DNA from: an uncultured Prevotellaceae bacterium
GTDB lineage: Bacteria > Bacteroidota > Bacteroidia > Bacteroidales > Bacteroidaceae
Length of the DNA: 64,000 nt
Direction of reading: 5' to 3'
Assembly: GCA_946411565.1 (NCBI GenBank)
Contig: CAMKEM010000007.1
Location: 1-64,000, forward strand
Shown here: positions 1 to 9,078 of the stretch, one piece after another
Position numbering within the stretch: position 1 is the first letter of the stretch
How the letters are laid out: every line of letters starts with the position of its first letter
Notes under the pieces: model-generated
The model's input: only the letters and a program-made list of their open reading frames with translations
What the model was told of the DNA's origin: nothing
Database searches by the model: none
Position numbers and translations under genes: made by a program

Positions 1-656
1 TCTGCACAATGGCAGGTATCGGACTTGAGGAAGGTATGGTTGACAAGGCTATCGACTCTTGTAAGAAATACCTCGATTGCGAGCATGGTATGGTACTCAA
101 CAATCCTGCATATACAACATACCACGTTGAAATGGGTGAGATTTCATCTTATCCTGCTGGTTATAAGGAGAATGCTGGTATCTTCTGCCACAACAACCCT
201 TGGGTTATCATCGGTGAGACTGTTGCCGGACGTGGTAACGACGCTTGGGAGTTGTTCCGTAAGATCAGTCCTATGTACCTCAAGGATCAGGCTCTCCACA
301 AGGTTGAGCCATACGTAAACTGTCAGATGGTTGCAGGCAAGGATGCCGCCAAGCCTGGTGAGGGTAAGAACTCATGGCTCACAGGTACAGCTGCTTGGAT
401 GTGGCTCACAGTCAGCCAGTATCTGCTCGGTATCAAGCCAACATACGATGGTATCATGATAGATCCATGTCTCGATTCTGATATCAAGGAGTATAGCGTT
501 AAGCGTATTCTCCGTGGCACAGAATATGATATCACCGTAAAGAATCCTAACGGCAACCAGAAGGGCGTGAAGAGCATTACCGTTGATGGCGTGGCTATCG
601 AAGGCAACATCATCAAGGCAACTCCTGGTAAGCACGTTGTGGAAGTTGTAATGTAA
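1..656 (+). CDS. Cellobiose phosphorylase-like GH94 enzyme, C-terminal part
   Basis: The reading frame is open to the left edge, so only the last ~217 residues are present and the first in-window ATG (base 9) is internal. The visible part is the end of the (alpha/alpha)6 barrel and C-terminal domain of GH94: a YPAGYKENAGIFCHNNPW stretch, GETVAGRGNDAWE, EPYVNCQMVAGKDA and SWLTGTAAWMW, all familiar from cellobiose and cellodextrin phosphorylases. These enzymes cleave beta-1,4-glucobiose with phosphate to glucose 1-phosphate and glucose, normally in the cytoplasm. The family assignment is firm; the exact substrate (cellobiose against another beta-glucobiose) is inferred from the GH3/GH9/GH5 neighbours. 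The GH3 gene follows 12 bp downstream, so the two are probably co-transcribed. Confidence 0.9.
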   Translation, partial: CTMAGIGLEEGMVDKAIDSCKKYLDCEHGMVLNNPAYTTYHVEMGEISSYPAGYKENAGIFCHNNPWVIIGETVAGRGNDAWELFRKISPMYLKDQALHKVEPYVNCQMVAGKDAAKPGEGKNSWLTGTAAWMWLTVSQYLLGIKPTYDGIMIDPCLDSDIKEYSVKRILRGTEYDITVKNPNGNQKGVKSITVDGVAIEGNIIKATPGKHVVEVVM

Positions 657-668
657 AAAATACTAATT

Positions 669-3017
669 ATGAAATCCTTATTGGGTAGTATTTTGCTATC
701 ATCATTTCTATATGCTACAGCGACAATGGCACAACCTGCCATTGCCGCTGATGCTGCTTTAGAGGCAAAAATTGAGGCACGGATGGCTAAGATGTCATTA
801 AGGGACAAACTTGGGCAGATGGTGGAGCTTGATCTTCGTGGTATAATGACAACTGATGCTAAGGGAAAATTCATTATTGATCAGCATAAGCTCGACTCGC
901 TTCTTGTGAATTTCCGTGTTGGCTCTTTCCTTAACACCCCTGGCCCTGCAGGTGTTCCTGCGGCAGAGTGGGGCGGTTATATAGAGCAACTTCAGCGTGC
1001 TTCTATCAAGCACCTTGGTATTCCTACGGTCTTTGGTGTGGATGAGAATCATGGTGTTACCTACACCACCGACGGAACGCTCATGCCTCAGAATATCAAT
1101 GTGGCTGCTACCTTCAATAGGGAGATCGCACGTAGAGCTGCTGAGGTTACGGCTTATGAGACTCGTGCTTGTTCTGTGCCTTGGACTTATTCCCCAACTA
1201 TGGATCTCTCTCGTGATGCCCGTTGGCCTCGCTGTTGGGAGAACTTCGGAGAGGACTGTCTCGTTAATGCCGAAATGGGCAAGGCTATGACCTTGGGATT
1301 TCAGGGGTCTGATCCGAATCATATCGGACAGAAGAATGTGGCTGTATCGCTCAAGCATTTCCTCGGCTATGGTGTTCCTGTGACAGGAAAAGATAGAACT
1401 CCTTCTATCATCTCTATTCAGGACTTGAAGGAAAAGCATTTTGCTCCTTATAAGGCTTGCGTAGAGGCTGGAGCCTTGACGATTATGGTCAATTCTGGTA
1501 GTGTGAACTATGTTCCGATGCATGCTAATAAGGAAATCCTTACAGGCTGGTTGAAGGATGGCCTTAATTGGGATGGAATGCTCATAACTGACTGGGCTGA
1601 TGTGAATAACCTGTTTGGACGTGAAAAGGTTGCAGCCAACAAAAAGGATGCTCTTGAGCTTGCTGTTAATGCTGGAATTGATATGATAATGGAGCCTTAC
1701 GACTGTAGTGTCGTTCCTTTGATGGAAGAACTCGTTGCAGAGGGCAGAATCCCACAATCTCGTATTGATGATGCTTGTCGCAGAATCCTCCGTTTGAAGT
1801 ATCGCCTGGATCTTTTTGATCATCCATATCAGAAATTGAAGGACTATCCAGCGTTTGCTTCTGCCGAGCACAAGGCTGTTTCTTATCAGGGTGCTCTTGA
1901 GTCTATCGTCCTTCTGAAGAACGAGGAGGTTCTGCCTATCGCAAAGGGTAAGAAGATTCTCGTAACAGGTCCTAATGCCAATTCTCTCCGTGCCCTTAAT
2001 GGTGGCTGGACATATACTTGGCAAGGTAATGGAGCGGACGAGATTCTTGCAAAACTTGCTGAGGATACTGCTAATCGTAAGGCAAAGGACGGTGGTCCGT
2101 TCATCAAACCTAACACAATCTATGAGGCTCTCTGTAAGGAGTATGGTGCTGAGAATGTTACTCTTGACAACACCATTACCTATAAGAACGATGGCGCTTA
2201 TTACGAGGAAAATCTTGCTGATGCAAGTATGGTTTCTGTCAAGCAACAAGCACAGAATGCAGATATCATAATTGCTTGTATTGGCGAGAACTCATACACC
2301 GAGACTCCGGGCAATCTCACAGACCTCAATCTCTCTGAGAATCAGCGTAATCTCGTCAAAACTCTCGCATCTACAGGTAAGCCTGTCATCCTTATATTGA
2401 ATGAAGGTCGTCCTCGTATCATTTCTGATATCGAGCCACTTGCAAAGGCTGTTGTTGATGTAATGCTTCCTTCTAATTATGGAGGTGATGCTCTTGCTGC
2501 TTTGCTTTCTGGTAAGGAAGATTTTTCAGGCAAGCTCCCATTCTCTTATCCTCGTACTATTAGCGCGTTCAACTGCTACGATTATCGCGTGTCTGAGGTG
2601 GTAGGTACAATGGAAGGCTCCTACGATTATAGTGCCGATGTTGCTTTCCAATGGCCTTTCGGCTATGGTAAGAGTTATAACACCTATTATTATAGCAATC
2701 TTCGTTGTACTCCTTCTGAGTTTACCGTTGATGATGTTCTTACCATTAGTGTCGATGTTCGTAATGCTGGCGAAATGAACGGCAAGGAGTCTGTTCTTCT
2801 CTTCTCAAGTGACCTCGTTGCTTCCCAGACTCCAGAGATCCGTCGTCTTCGTGACTTTACTAAGATTGACCTCAAGGCTGGTGAACAGAAGACGGTTACT
2901 TTCTCTCTCCCTGCCAAGAATCTCTCATTCGTAAATTCACAGGGTAATTGGGTATTTGAACCTGGAGAGTTCGTATTGCAGATTGATGATCAGACAGTTA
3001 AGATTAAGGGTAAATAA
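669..3017 (+). CDS. GH3 beta-glucosidase (BglX-like), secreted
   Basis: A 782-residue glycoside hydrolase of family 3. Residues 1-27 form a signal peptide, so the enzyme is probably periplasmic. The N-terminal barrel has the conserved VDENHG, KHFLGYG and MVNSGSVN regions, and the TDW motif places the catalytic nucleophile at Asp308. The second alpha/beta domain carries ILVTGPNAN and GENSYTETPGN, and the last ~100 residues look like the fibronectin-III-like tail of BglX-type enzymes. The reaction is release of glucose from the non-reducing end of beta-gluco-oligosaccharides. It sits between GH94 and GH9 genes, which suits stepwise breakdown of cello-oligosaccharides or mixed-linkage glucan. 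The 12-bp gap upstream suggests one operon with the GH94 gene. Confidence 0.93.
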   Translation: MKSLLGSILLSSFLYATATMAQPAIAADAALEAKIEARMAKMSLRDKLGQMVELDLRGIMTTDAKGKFIIDQHKLDSLLVNFRVGSFLNTPGPAGVPAAEWGGYIEQLQRASIKHLGIPTVFGVDENHGVTYTTDGTLMPQNINVAATFNREIARRAAEVTAYETRACSVPWTYSPTMDLSRDARWPRCWENFGEDCLVNAEMGKAMTLGFQGSDPNHIGQKNVAVSLKHFLGYGVPVTGKDRTPSIISIQDLKEKHFAPYKACVEAGALTIMVNSGSVNYVPMHANKEILTGWLKDGLNWDGMLITDWADVNNLFGREKVAANKKDALELAVNAGIDMIMEPYDCSVVPLMEELVAEGRIPQSRIDDACRRILRLKYRLDLFDHPYQKLKDYPAFASAEHKAVSYQGALESIVLLKNEEVLPIAKGKKILVTGPNANSLRALNGGWTYTWQGNGADEILAKLAEDTANRKAKDGGPFIKPNTIYEALCKEYGAENVTLDNTITYKNDGAYYEENLADASMVSVKQQAQNADIIIACIGENSYTETPGNLTDLNLSENQRNLVKTLASTGKPVILILNEGRPRIISDIEPLAKAVVDVMLPSNYGGDALAALLSGKEDFSGKLPFSYPRTISAFNCYDYRVSEVVGTMEGSYDYSADVAFQWPFGYGKSYNTYYYSNLRCTPSEFTVDDVLTISVDVRNAGEMNGKESVLLFSSDLVASQTPEIRRLRDFTKIDLKAGEQKTVTFSLPAKNLSFVNSQGNWVFEPGEFVLQIDDQTVKIKGK

Positions 3018-3034
3018 AAAGACCCACCCCCAGC

Positions 3035-3086
3035 GACCCCTAACCCCAGCCCTTCCCCCGTGATGGGGAAGGGGGCAAGTTAGTAA
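3035..3086. repeat. GC-rich palindromic repeat element between GH3 and GH9
   Basis: This stretch contains ACCCCTAACCCCAGCCCTTC followed by CCCCGTGATGGGGAAGGGGG, which folds as CCTTCCCCC-gtgat-GGGGAAGGGGG, then CAAGTTAGTAA. The same core occurs at 42811, 47092 and inverted at 47309, and the CAAGTTAGTAA tail recurs next to the element at 51311. It is therefore a dispersed element, not a gene-specific terminator, although its hairpin could act on the GH3 mRNA end. Confidence 0.85.
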
Positions 3087-3131
3087 AAAATCATCACAAG
3101 TAATTAATAATTAAAGCTTTATAAAATCATT

Positions 3132-4937
3132 ATGCGAAACCTCATAACGAATAAATGTAACATTTTCCTTGCCCCTTCATGGGGAAAGGATGCCCGTAGG
3201 GCAGGAAAGGGGTTGCTTTTCCTTTCCTTCCTTCTCTCTACTTCTTCCTGTTCTATAGCGCAATCCATCAAAGTCAATCAGGTGGGCTATTACCCTTCTG
3301 AGACCAAGGTGGCTGTAATTGAGCCAACGGTAACAGCAAAGTCATTTACTTTGAAAGATGCCAAGGGCAAGAAAGTATGGTCTGGTAAGGCTGTACGTAC
3401 ATCTGTATCTCCTTTTACTCAAAAGGTTCGTCAGGTTGTGGATTTCTCTATAGTAAAGACACCTGGCACCTATACTTTTGTAGCAGGCAAGGAAGAACAG
3501 AAGATTGTCATCAAGGATAATGCCTTTGCTGATGTTGCTAAGGCTGCGATGAAGGCTTTCTATCTTCAGCGTACAGCTATGCCTATCGAAGAGAAATATG
3601 CAGGAGTATATGCTCGTCCTGCTGCCCACATGGATGATAAGGTTGTGGTTCACCAGTCTGCTGCATCTCCTTTGCGTCCTGCAGGAACCGTAATCTCATC
3701 ACCTTTCGGATGGTATGATGCAGGAGATTTCAATAAGTATATCGTGAACTCAGGTTTTACTGTTGGCGTTCTTCTTCAGGCTTATGAGCTTAATAAGGCA
3801 TACGCTGATAAGATGAATCTCGTAATTCCTGAGTCTGAGGATGCTGTTCCTGATTTCCTCGATGAGGTTATGTATAATCTCAAGTGGATGATTACAATGC
3901 AGGATCCATACGATGGAGGCGTTTATCATAAGCTCACCACTCCTAACTTCGAGGGCTTTGATATGCCTGCTACTTGTTCGCAGACTCGCTATGTGGTTCA
4001 GAAGAGCACACAGGCATCTCTCGATTATGCCGCTTCCCTTGCACAGGCTGCTCGTATCTATTCTGCATATCCAAAGTATCAGGCATTTGCAAAGGAGGCA
4101 GTAAAGGCTGCTGAACGTGCATACGCTTGGGCTGTGAAGAACCCTAACTTCTTCTATGATCAGAATGGAAACAACGAAAAGTATTCTCCAAAGGTGAATA
4201 CTGGAATGTATGACGATAAGGCTTCTGCCGATGAATTCTTCTGGGCAGCTACAGAACTCTACCTTACCACAAAGCAGAACTCATATTTCGAGCAGGCAAA
4301 GTCATTTATGCCACAGAGCTATCGAGTACCAACTTGGGGCGAGGTGTCAGGTCTTGGTGTTCAGCAATGGATCAATCAGAGCCTTCTTGGCAAGCTCGAT
4401 GGTATAGACTTCCCTGTAGAGAAGATGAAGGCTGACCTTCTCGCATTCTGCGATGAGTGTATGCTGAGAATGCCGACATCAAGTTTCAACGCCCCTCATG
4501 GTAATCGTGAACAGGACTTCCCTTGGGGCAGTAATAGTGAGATGTGTGCTGGTCAGGGAATCGCCCTTACCTATGCATATACCTTGACAAAGGATCATAA
4601 ATATCTCTCTGCAGCTATTGCCGATGCCGACTATCTTCTTGGCCGTAATGCCACAGGCTATTGTTTCGTTACAGGCTTCGGAACAAAGCAGGTAATGCAT
4701 CCTCACCAGCGTATATCTGCTGCTGATGGTATAGATGCACCATTACCAGGATTCCTCGCAGGAGGTCCTAATCCAGGACAGCAAGATATCGCACAGGTAA
4801 CAACATATCCTTCAAAGGCTGCCGATGAGTCATATACCGATGATGTAAACAGCTATGCAAGTAATGAAATAGCCATCAACTGGAACGCATATCTCGTTGG
4901 CTTGATGATGACCATTGATTCCAATCTCGGTAAGTAG
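3132..4937 (+). CDS. GH9 endoglucanase, secreted lipoprotein-like
   Basis: A 601-residue family 9 glycoside hydrolase. After the signal region comes an Ig-like CelD_N domain (from about residue 46, IKVNQVGYYP, to about 130), then the (alpha/alpha)6 catalytic domain. The DAGDF motif at 196-200 supplies the catalytic aspartates, PHQR lies near the C-terminus, and the acid Glu579 is in SNEIAINWNA. It should cut internal beta-1,4 links of cellulose or mixed-linkage glucan at the cell surface or in the periplasm. The N-terminus is odd: residues ~13-29 (LAPSWGKDARRAGKG) are encoded by a dispersed repeat that also appears at 51368-51466, and it precedes the hydrophobic segment and a possible lipobox Cys near residue 40 (STSSC). 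The start codon itself appears to lie in the repeat. A shorter signal peptide from another start is not available in frame nearby. Confidence 0.92.
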   Translation: MRNLITNKCNIFLAPSWGKDARRAGKGLLFLSFLLSTSSCSIAQSIKVNQVGYYPSETKVAVIEPTVTAKSFTLKDAKGKKVWSGKAVRTSVSPFTQKVRQVVDFSIVKTPGTYTFVAGKEEQKIVIKDNAFADVAKAAMKAFYLQRTAMPIEEKYAGVYARPAAHMDDKVVVHQSAASPLRPAGTVISSPFGWYDAGDFNKYIVNSGFTVGVLLQAYELNKAYADKMNLVIPESEDAVPDFLDEVMYNLKWMITMQDPYDGGVYHKLTTPNFEGFDMPATCSQTRYVVQKSTQASLDYAASLAQAARIYSAYPKYQAFAKEAVKAAERAYAWAVKNPNFFYDQNGNNEKYSPKVNTGMYDDKASADEFFWAATELYLTTKQNSYFEQAKSFMPQSYRVPTWGEVSGLGVQQWINQSLLGKLDGIDFPVEKMKADLLAFCDECMLRMPTSSFNAPHGNREQDFPWGSNSEMCAGQGIALTYAYTLTKDHKYLSAAIADADYLLGRNATGYCFVTGFGTKQVMHPHQRISAADGIDAPLPGFLAGGPNPGQQDIAQVTTYPSKAADESYTDDVNSYASNEIAINWNAYLVGLMMTIDSNLGK

Positions 4938-4971
4938 TGCCTCCATTGATTGTCCGCTATTCCTCTATAGA

Positions 4972-5058
4972 TACTCCATCGATACTCCATCGTTACTCCA
5001 TCGTTAGTCCATCGTTTCGATGGAGTAACGATGGAGAAGTGATGGAGAAGTGATGGAG
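4972..5058. repeat. Tandem 11-bp repeat followed by inverted copies
   Basis: Four tandem units of about 11 bp (TACTCCATCGA, TACTCCATCGT twice, TAGTCCATCGT) are followed directly by inverted units (CGATGGAGTA, then GATGGAGAAGT copies). The whole can fold into one long hairpin. It begins 34 bp after the GH9 stop and could protect or end that mRNA, but it lacks a U-tract. The rest of the gap up to 5392 is AT-rich and shows no gene. Confidence 0.85.
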
Positions 5059-5392
5059 CAGCTTGGGTGAGAGAGAAAAAGAAAAAGCGTTAATGAAACG
5101 TCGATTCTTCAAATTCTTGAGCACTGAAAGTTCGACATATAAATTGTAAATGCCGTACTGACGGTGCTCTTTTAGATTAGCATCTTTCAACCTGTCTGTT
5201 TTGCGATTTTAGTTTGCGAAAAAATAACGAATAGGTGTAAAAATGACACTATGAGCAGAAAAATACGTGCAAATAGTAAATTAGTGTATTAATCTGTAAT
5301 TTTTTGTTAGAATGTCATAAAAATGTTAGGCTAATGTCATAAAAGTATCACTTGTTGATAAAATAGTATATCCTTCTTAATGGATTTTAGTG

Positions 5393-5400
5393 TAATTTTG
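5393..5400 (+). promoter_or_regulatory. Candidate -7 promoter box (TAATTTTG)
   Basis: The box matches the Bacteroidetes TAnnTTTG consensus and is followed by CAAC. No clear TTTG -33 box lies at the usual distance. It would transcribe the small ORF at 5482 and possibly serve as a distal promoter for the SusC operon. Confidence 0.45.
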
Positions 5401-5481
5401 CAACAGAAAAAAGCGATATAACCTACGTCGCCTATATCTATTTTTGAGATCAATTATTTTTGATAACTAAAACGAGTTCGC

Positions 5482-5607
5482 ATGAAGACAGAAGATACAT
5501 ACAGCATTAAGTCTATGTTGGTATTGGCTTCAGTTATGGCACAGACAATAGCTCCTTGTGCTCCTGTTACTGATGTCTATGCAACATTTGATGCAATGGT
5601 AACCTAA
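5482..5607 (+). CDS. Candidate small protein of 41 residues upstream of SusC
   Basis: An ATG-initiated frame encodes MKTEDTYSIKSMLVLASVMA followed by QTIAPCAPVTDVYATFDAMV and T before TAA. The middle (SMLVLASVMAQTIAP) is hydrophobic and could be a short membrane segment or a weak signal peptide. It lies 82 bp downstream of a TAATTTTG box and upstream of a second promoter for SusC. I recognise no family. It could be a regulatory leader peptide, a small envelope protein, or chance. Confidence 0.35.
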   Translation: MKTEDTYSIKSMLVLASVMAQTIAPCAPVTDVYATFDAMVT

Positions 5608-5705
5608 ATGTCCCCTCGTTTGTTATAAAGTGTGATGGATTTACAAATTAGAAACACATTTTCTTAGTATGTAACATAAAAAATGTATTATGAAACGTAA
5701 CATCC

Positions 5706-5736
5706 CTTGCATAATAAAATAAAAAACGTAACTTTG
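5706..5736 (+). promoter_or_regulatory. Promoter for the first SusC/SusD operon
   Basis: CTTG at 5706-5709 is followed after 19 bp by TAACTTTG at 5729-5736, close to the Bacteroidetes TTTG-N19-TAnnTTTG consensus. Transcription would begin around 5743, leaving a 5' leader of about 60 nt before the SusC start, AT-rich in its second half. Confidence 0.7.
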
Positions 5737-5803
5737 CACCCGATTGTGTAGAATCAACCTAAAATTTTTTTTAATAATTAATTAACTTAAACCCATCTTA
5801 AAA

Positions 5804-8800
5804 ATGCGAAAACTTGAAAAGTTCGGAACTTGGGGCAGGTCGTTCCTTCTCCTTTCCATTCTTTGCTTCGTTGCCGTCTGTGCTCAGGCCCAGAAGGTAT
5901 CAGGTGTCGTAAAAGATCAGACTGGTGAAGCAGTTATCGGTGCTACCGTTAAAGTGGTAGGCACTAATACTGGTACCGTTACTGATGCTAAAGGACACTA
6001 TGAAATTGCAGCGCCAAATGGCTCTATTCTTAGTGTTAGCTACATTGGCTATCTCACAAAACAAATGCGTCTGAGAGGAGAGAATGTTGTTGATATTATT
6101 CTTCAGGAAGACAACACAACTCTTAACGACGTTGTAGTCGTTGGTTATGGTACTCAGAAAAAGAAGCTCGTTACAGGTGCTACTGTTCAGGTAAAGGGTG
6201 ATGAGATTGCCAAGCTGAACACCACAAACGCACTCGGCGCTATGGCTTCATCTACTCCTGGTGTACAGATTACACAGTCATCTTCACAGCCAGGTAAGGG
6301 CTTTAAGGTTTATATCCGTGGTATCGGTACTATCGGTGATTCAGCACCTCTTTATGTAATTGACGGTGTAGCTGGTGGTAAGCTTGATGATATCAACCCT
6401 AACGATATCGAGAGCATCGACGTCCTCAAGGACGCTGCTTCTGCTGCTATCTACGGTTCTCGTGCTGCTAACGGCGTTATCCTCGTTACCACAAAGCAGG
6501 GTAAGGAAGGTAAGGTTGAGATTTCTTACAATGGTGCTATGGGCTGGTCTAACAGCTACAAGCGTCCACAGATGCTCAATGCACAGCAGTATATGCGGAT
6601 CATGAACGAGTATGGCGTTAACGATAATGGTCAATTCCACGACTATACTTCTCACATTCCTGCAGATATCATTTCTAAGGTACAGAGCGGTTGGGAAGGT
6701 ACCGACTGGTGGGGCGAGTTCATGAATAAGAACGCTCAGCAGCAGAACCATTCTGTAACTGTTACTGGCGGTTCTGATCGTTCTAAGTTCGCTATGTCTT
6801 ACACCTATACAAGTAATGAAGGTATCATGGGTGGTGACCAGGCTTCTTTCTACAACCGTCATACAATCCGTGTGAATAGCGATCACGTACTCTTGAAGGC
6901 TAAGGATTTCGATGCTATTACAATTGGTGAGAACATCTCTATCGGCTACAACAAGAGTCACGACCTTGCTGAGGATGGCATGTACTGGAGCTATATCCAC
7001 AGCCTTCTTCAGACTTGCCCACTCGTACCAGAGTACGACTATAGCAATACAGAGCTTTACAACCATGTAAATCATGGTACTGGTTGGCTCGACTCTTGGT
7101 TCAACAACCCAATGGAAGGTCTTTCAAAGGGTGGTTTCAACTCTATGGCTGAAAGCCGTAACATCAGCGCAAATGCTACAGCATTCCTCACAATCCAGCC
7201 AATCAAAGGCCTTAAGTTCCGTTCACAGTTGAACTATTCTTGGGGTTCTGGTTCATATCGTGCTTATGGTGAGCCACGTTCTCCATCATCAGGTTCTGGT
7301 ACTGTAAGTTCTTACAATGTAAGCCAGAATGCTTGGTTGAACACTAACTACTCTATTGAGAATACCCTCAGCTATGATCTCCCTGTATTCTCTGGTCACA
7401 AGATCAGCGCTCTCGTTGGTCAGGGCTTCCAGAGCACAGGATGGAGTGAAAGACTTGAAGGTTCTAACAAGGTTGCTGAAGGTAAGCAGCTTGCAACTCT
7501 TAAGGGTTGGGACTCTGCATATCTTTCTAACCTCAATCTTGCTGCTGCTACTGACGCTACACTTACTGGTAAGCCAAATCAGGATGAGGAGTATCTCGCA
7601 TCTTACTTCGGTCGTTTGAACTGGGACTACAATGAGACATACATGGCTACTGTAATCCTCCGTACTGACGGTTCAAGTATCTTCAAAGAGGGTAAGCGTT
7701 GGGGCACATTCCCTTCAGTATCTGCTGGTTGGGTAATGAGCAATGAGAAGTTCCTTCAGAGCACTTCAAGTTGGATGGATTTCTTGAAGCTCCGTGCTTC
7801 TTGGGGTCAGAACGGTAACAACCGTATCTCTAAGTATCAGTATCTTGCTACAATCGCTCAGTCAGGTGGTGCTGGTGATAGCGGTTATAAGTTCGCTTCT
7901 GATATGGCTACTACTACAAGTGGTACACCAAACACAGGTGCTTATGCAAATATCGTACCTAACCCAGATGTAACATGGGAGACATCTGAGCAGCTTGACC
8001 TCGGTTTCGATGCTCGTTTCCTCAACAGCCGTTTGGGCGTAAACTTCGACTGGTATAAGAAGACTACAAAGGACTGGCTCATCGTAGGTCCACGTTATTC
8101 TATCTATGGTACAAACCCAGCTTATATCAATGGTGGTGACGTAGAGAACACTGGTGTTGAGCTTGCTCTTTCTTGGAATGACAAGATCGGTAACGATTTC
8201 AGCTACAACGCAAGCGTTAACTTCGCTACTAATAAGAATGAGGTAACTCGTATCGCTAATGAGAACGGTTACATCAACGGTTCTTATAACATCCTCTCAC
8301 AGGGTACAGAGTTTCTTTACCGTGCTGAGGTAGGTAAGCCAATCGGTTATTTCTATGGTATGTCATATAGTGGTATCTTCCAGAATCAGGCACAGATTGA
8401 TGCAGCTAATGCTGCTTCTATAGCTGCTCACCCAGAAATTAAAGATTTCAAGGGTACATACGCTGAGTCAATTCCTGGTGACTGTATCTGGGACGACTAC
8501 AATGGTGATGGTAAGATCACATACGCTGAAGGTGACAACTGTGACCGTCATGAGATTGGTAATCCAAACCCTGATATTACTCTTGGTATCAACCTCGGTT
8601 GCTCTTGGAAGGGCTTCGATTTCGCTATAAATGGTGCTGGTGCATTCGGTATGCAGATTATGCGTTCTTACCGTTCATACGGTGATGCTTGGCAGCATAA
8701 CTACGATACAACAATCTTGAATCGTTGGCATGGTGAGGGTACTTCTAACACACAGCCACGTATCTCTGCTACTGGTCATCCTAATACTATCTATGTATCT

Positions 8801-9064
8801 ACACGTTATATGGAGGATGCTGACTACTTCAAGATCAAGGCTGTAACTCTTGGCTATGATTTCAAGAAGCTTTGGAAGACATGCCCATTACAGCAGCTTC
8901 GTTTCTATGTTCAGGCTCAGAACCTCTACACATTCACAAGCTACACTGGTCTTGATCCAGAAATTGGTTCAGCAGGTGGCGCTGATAAGTGGGCTTCTGG
9001 TATTGACCTTGGTCTTTATCCAACTTCTCGTACCTTCACAATTGGTGCAAGCATTAAATTCTAA
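5804..9064 (+). CDS. SusC-like TonB-dependent outer membrane transporter
   Basis: A 1086-residue SusC/RagA family protein. The order is signal peptide (cut after about residue 29, AQAQ), a carboxypeptidase-regulatory-like domain (about 31-110), the VVVVGYGTQKKK linker, a plug domain with VYIRGIGTIGDSAPLYVIDG and a beta-barrel ending in the expected aromatic residue (IGASIKF). It imports oligosaccharides across the outer membrane with energy from TonB. SusD follows 14 bp downstream, the standard pairing. The GH94-GH3-GH9 genes upstream point to beta-glucan oligosaccharides as cargo; that is inference. Codon choice is strongly biased to GGT, GCT and AAG, which suggests high expression. Confidence 0.95.
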   Translation: MRKLEKFGTWGRSFLLLSILCFVAVCAQAQKVSGVVKDQTGEAVIGATVKVVGTNTGTVTDAKGHYEIAAPNGSILSVSYIGYLTKQMRLRGENVVDIILQEDNTTLNDVVVVGYGTQKKKLVTGATVQVKGDEIAKLNTTNALGAMASSTPGVQITQSSSQPGKGFKVYIRGIGTIGDSAPLYVIDGVAGGKLDDINPNDIESIDVLKDAASAAIYGSRAANGVILVTTKQGKEGKVEISYNGAMGWSNSYKRPQMLNAQQYMRIMNEYGVNDNGQFHDYTSHIPADIISKVQSGWEGTDWWGEFMNKNAQQQNHSVTVTGGSDRSKFAMSYTYTSNEGIMGGDQASFYNRHTIRVNSDHVLLKAKDFDAITIGENISIGYNKSHDLAEDGMYWSYIHSLLQTCPLVPEYDYSNTELYNHVNHGTGWLDSWFNNPMEGLSKGGFNSMAESRNISANATAFLTIQPIKGLKFRSQLNYSWGSGSYRAYGEPRSPSSGSGTVSSYNVSQNAWLNTNYSIENTLSYDLPVFSGHKISALVGQGFQSTGWSERLEGSNKVAEGKQLATLKGWDSAYLSNLNLAAATDATLTGKPNQDEEYLASYFGRLNWDYNETYMATVILRTDGSSIFKEGKRWGTFPSVSAGWVMSNEKFLQSTSSWMDFLKLRASWGQNGNNRISKYQYLATIAQSGGAGDSGYKFASDMATTTSGTPNTGAYANIVPNPDVTWETSEQLDLGFDARFLNSRLGVNFDWYKKTTKDWLIVGPRYSIYGTNPAYINGGDVENTGVELALSWNDKIGNDFSYNASVNFATNKNEVTRIANENGYINGSYNILSQGTEFLYRAEVGKPIGYFYGMSYSGIFQNQAQIDAANAASIAAHPEIKDFKGTYAESIPGDCIWDDYNGDGKITYAEGDNCDRHEIGNPNPDITLGINLGCSWKGFDFAINGAGAFGMQIMRSYRSYGDAWQHNYDTTILNRWHGEGTSNTQPRISATGHPNTIYVSTRYMEDADYFKIKAVTLGYDFKKLWKTCPLQQLRFYVQAQNLYTFTSYTGLDPEIGSAGGADKWASGIDLGLYPTSRTFTIGASIKF

Positions 9065-9078
9065 TCCGAACAATAATT

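Noticed and set aside
798..2249. A long antisense frame opposite the GH3 gene
   Set aside because: It lies wholly within a well-supported gene in the other strand, has no family motif and is a codon-bias shadow.
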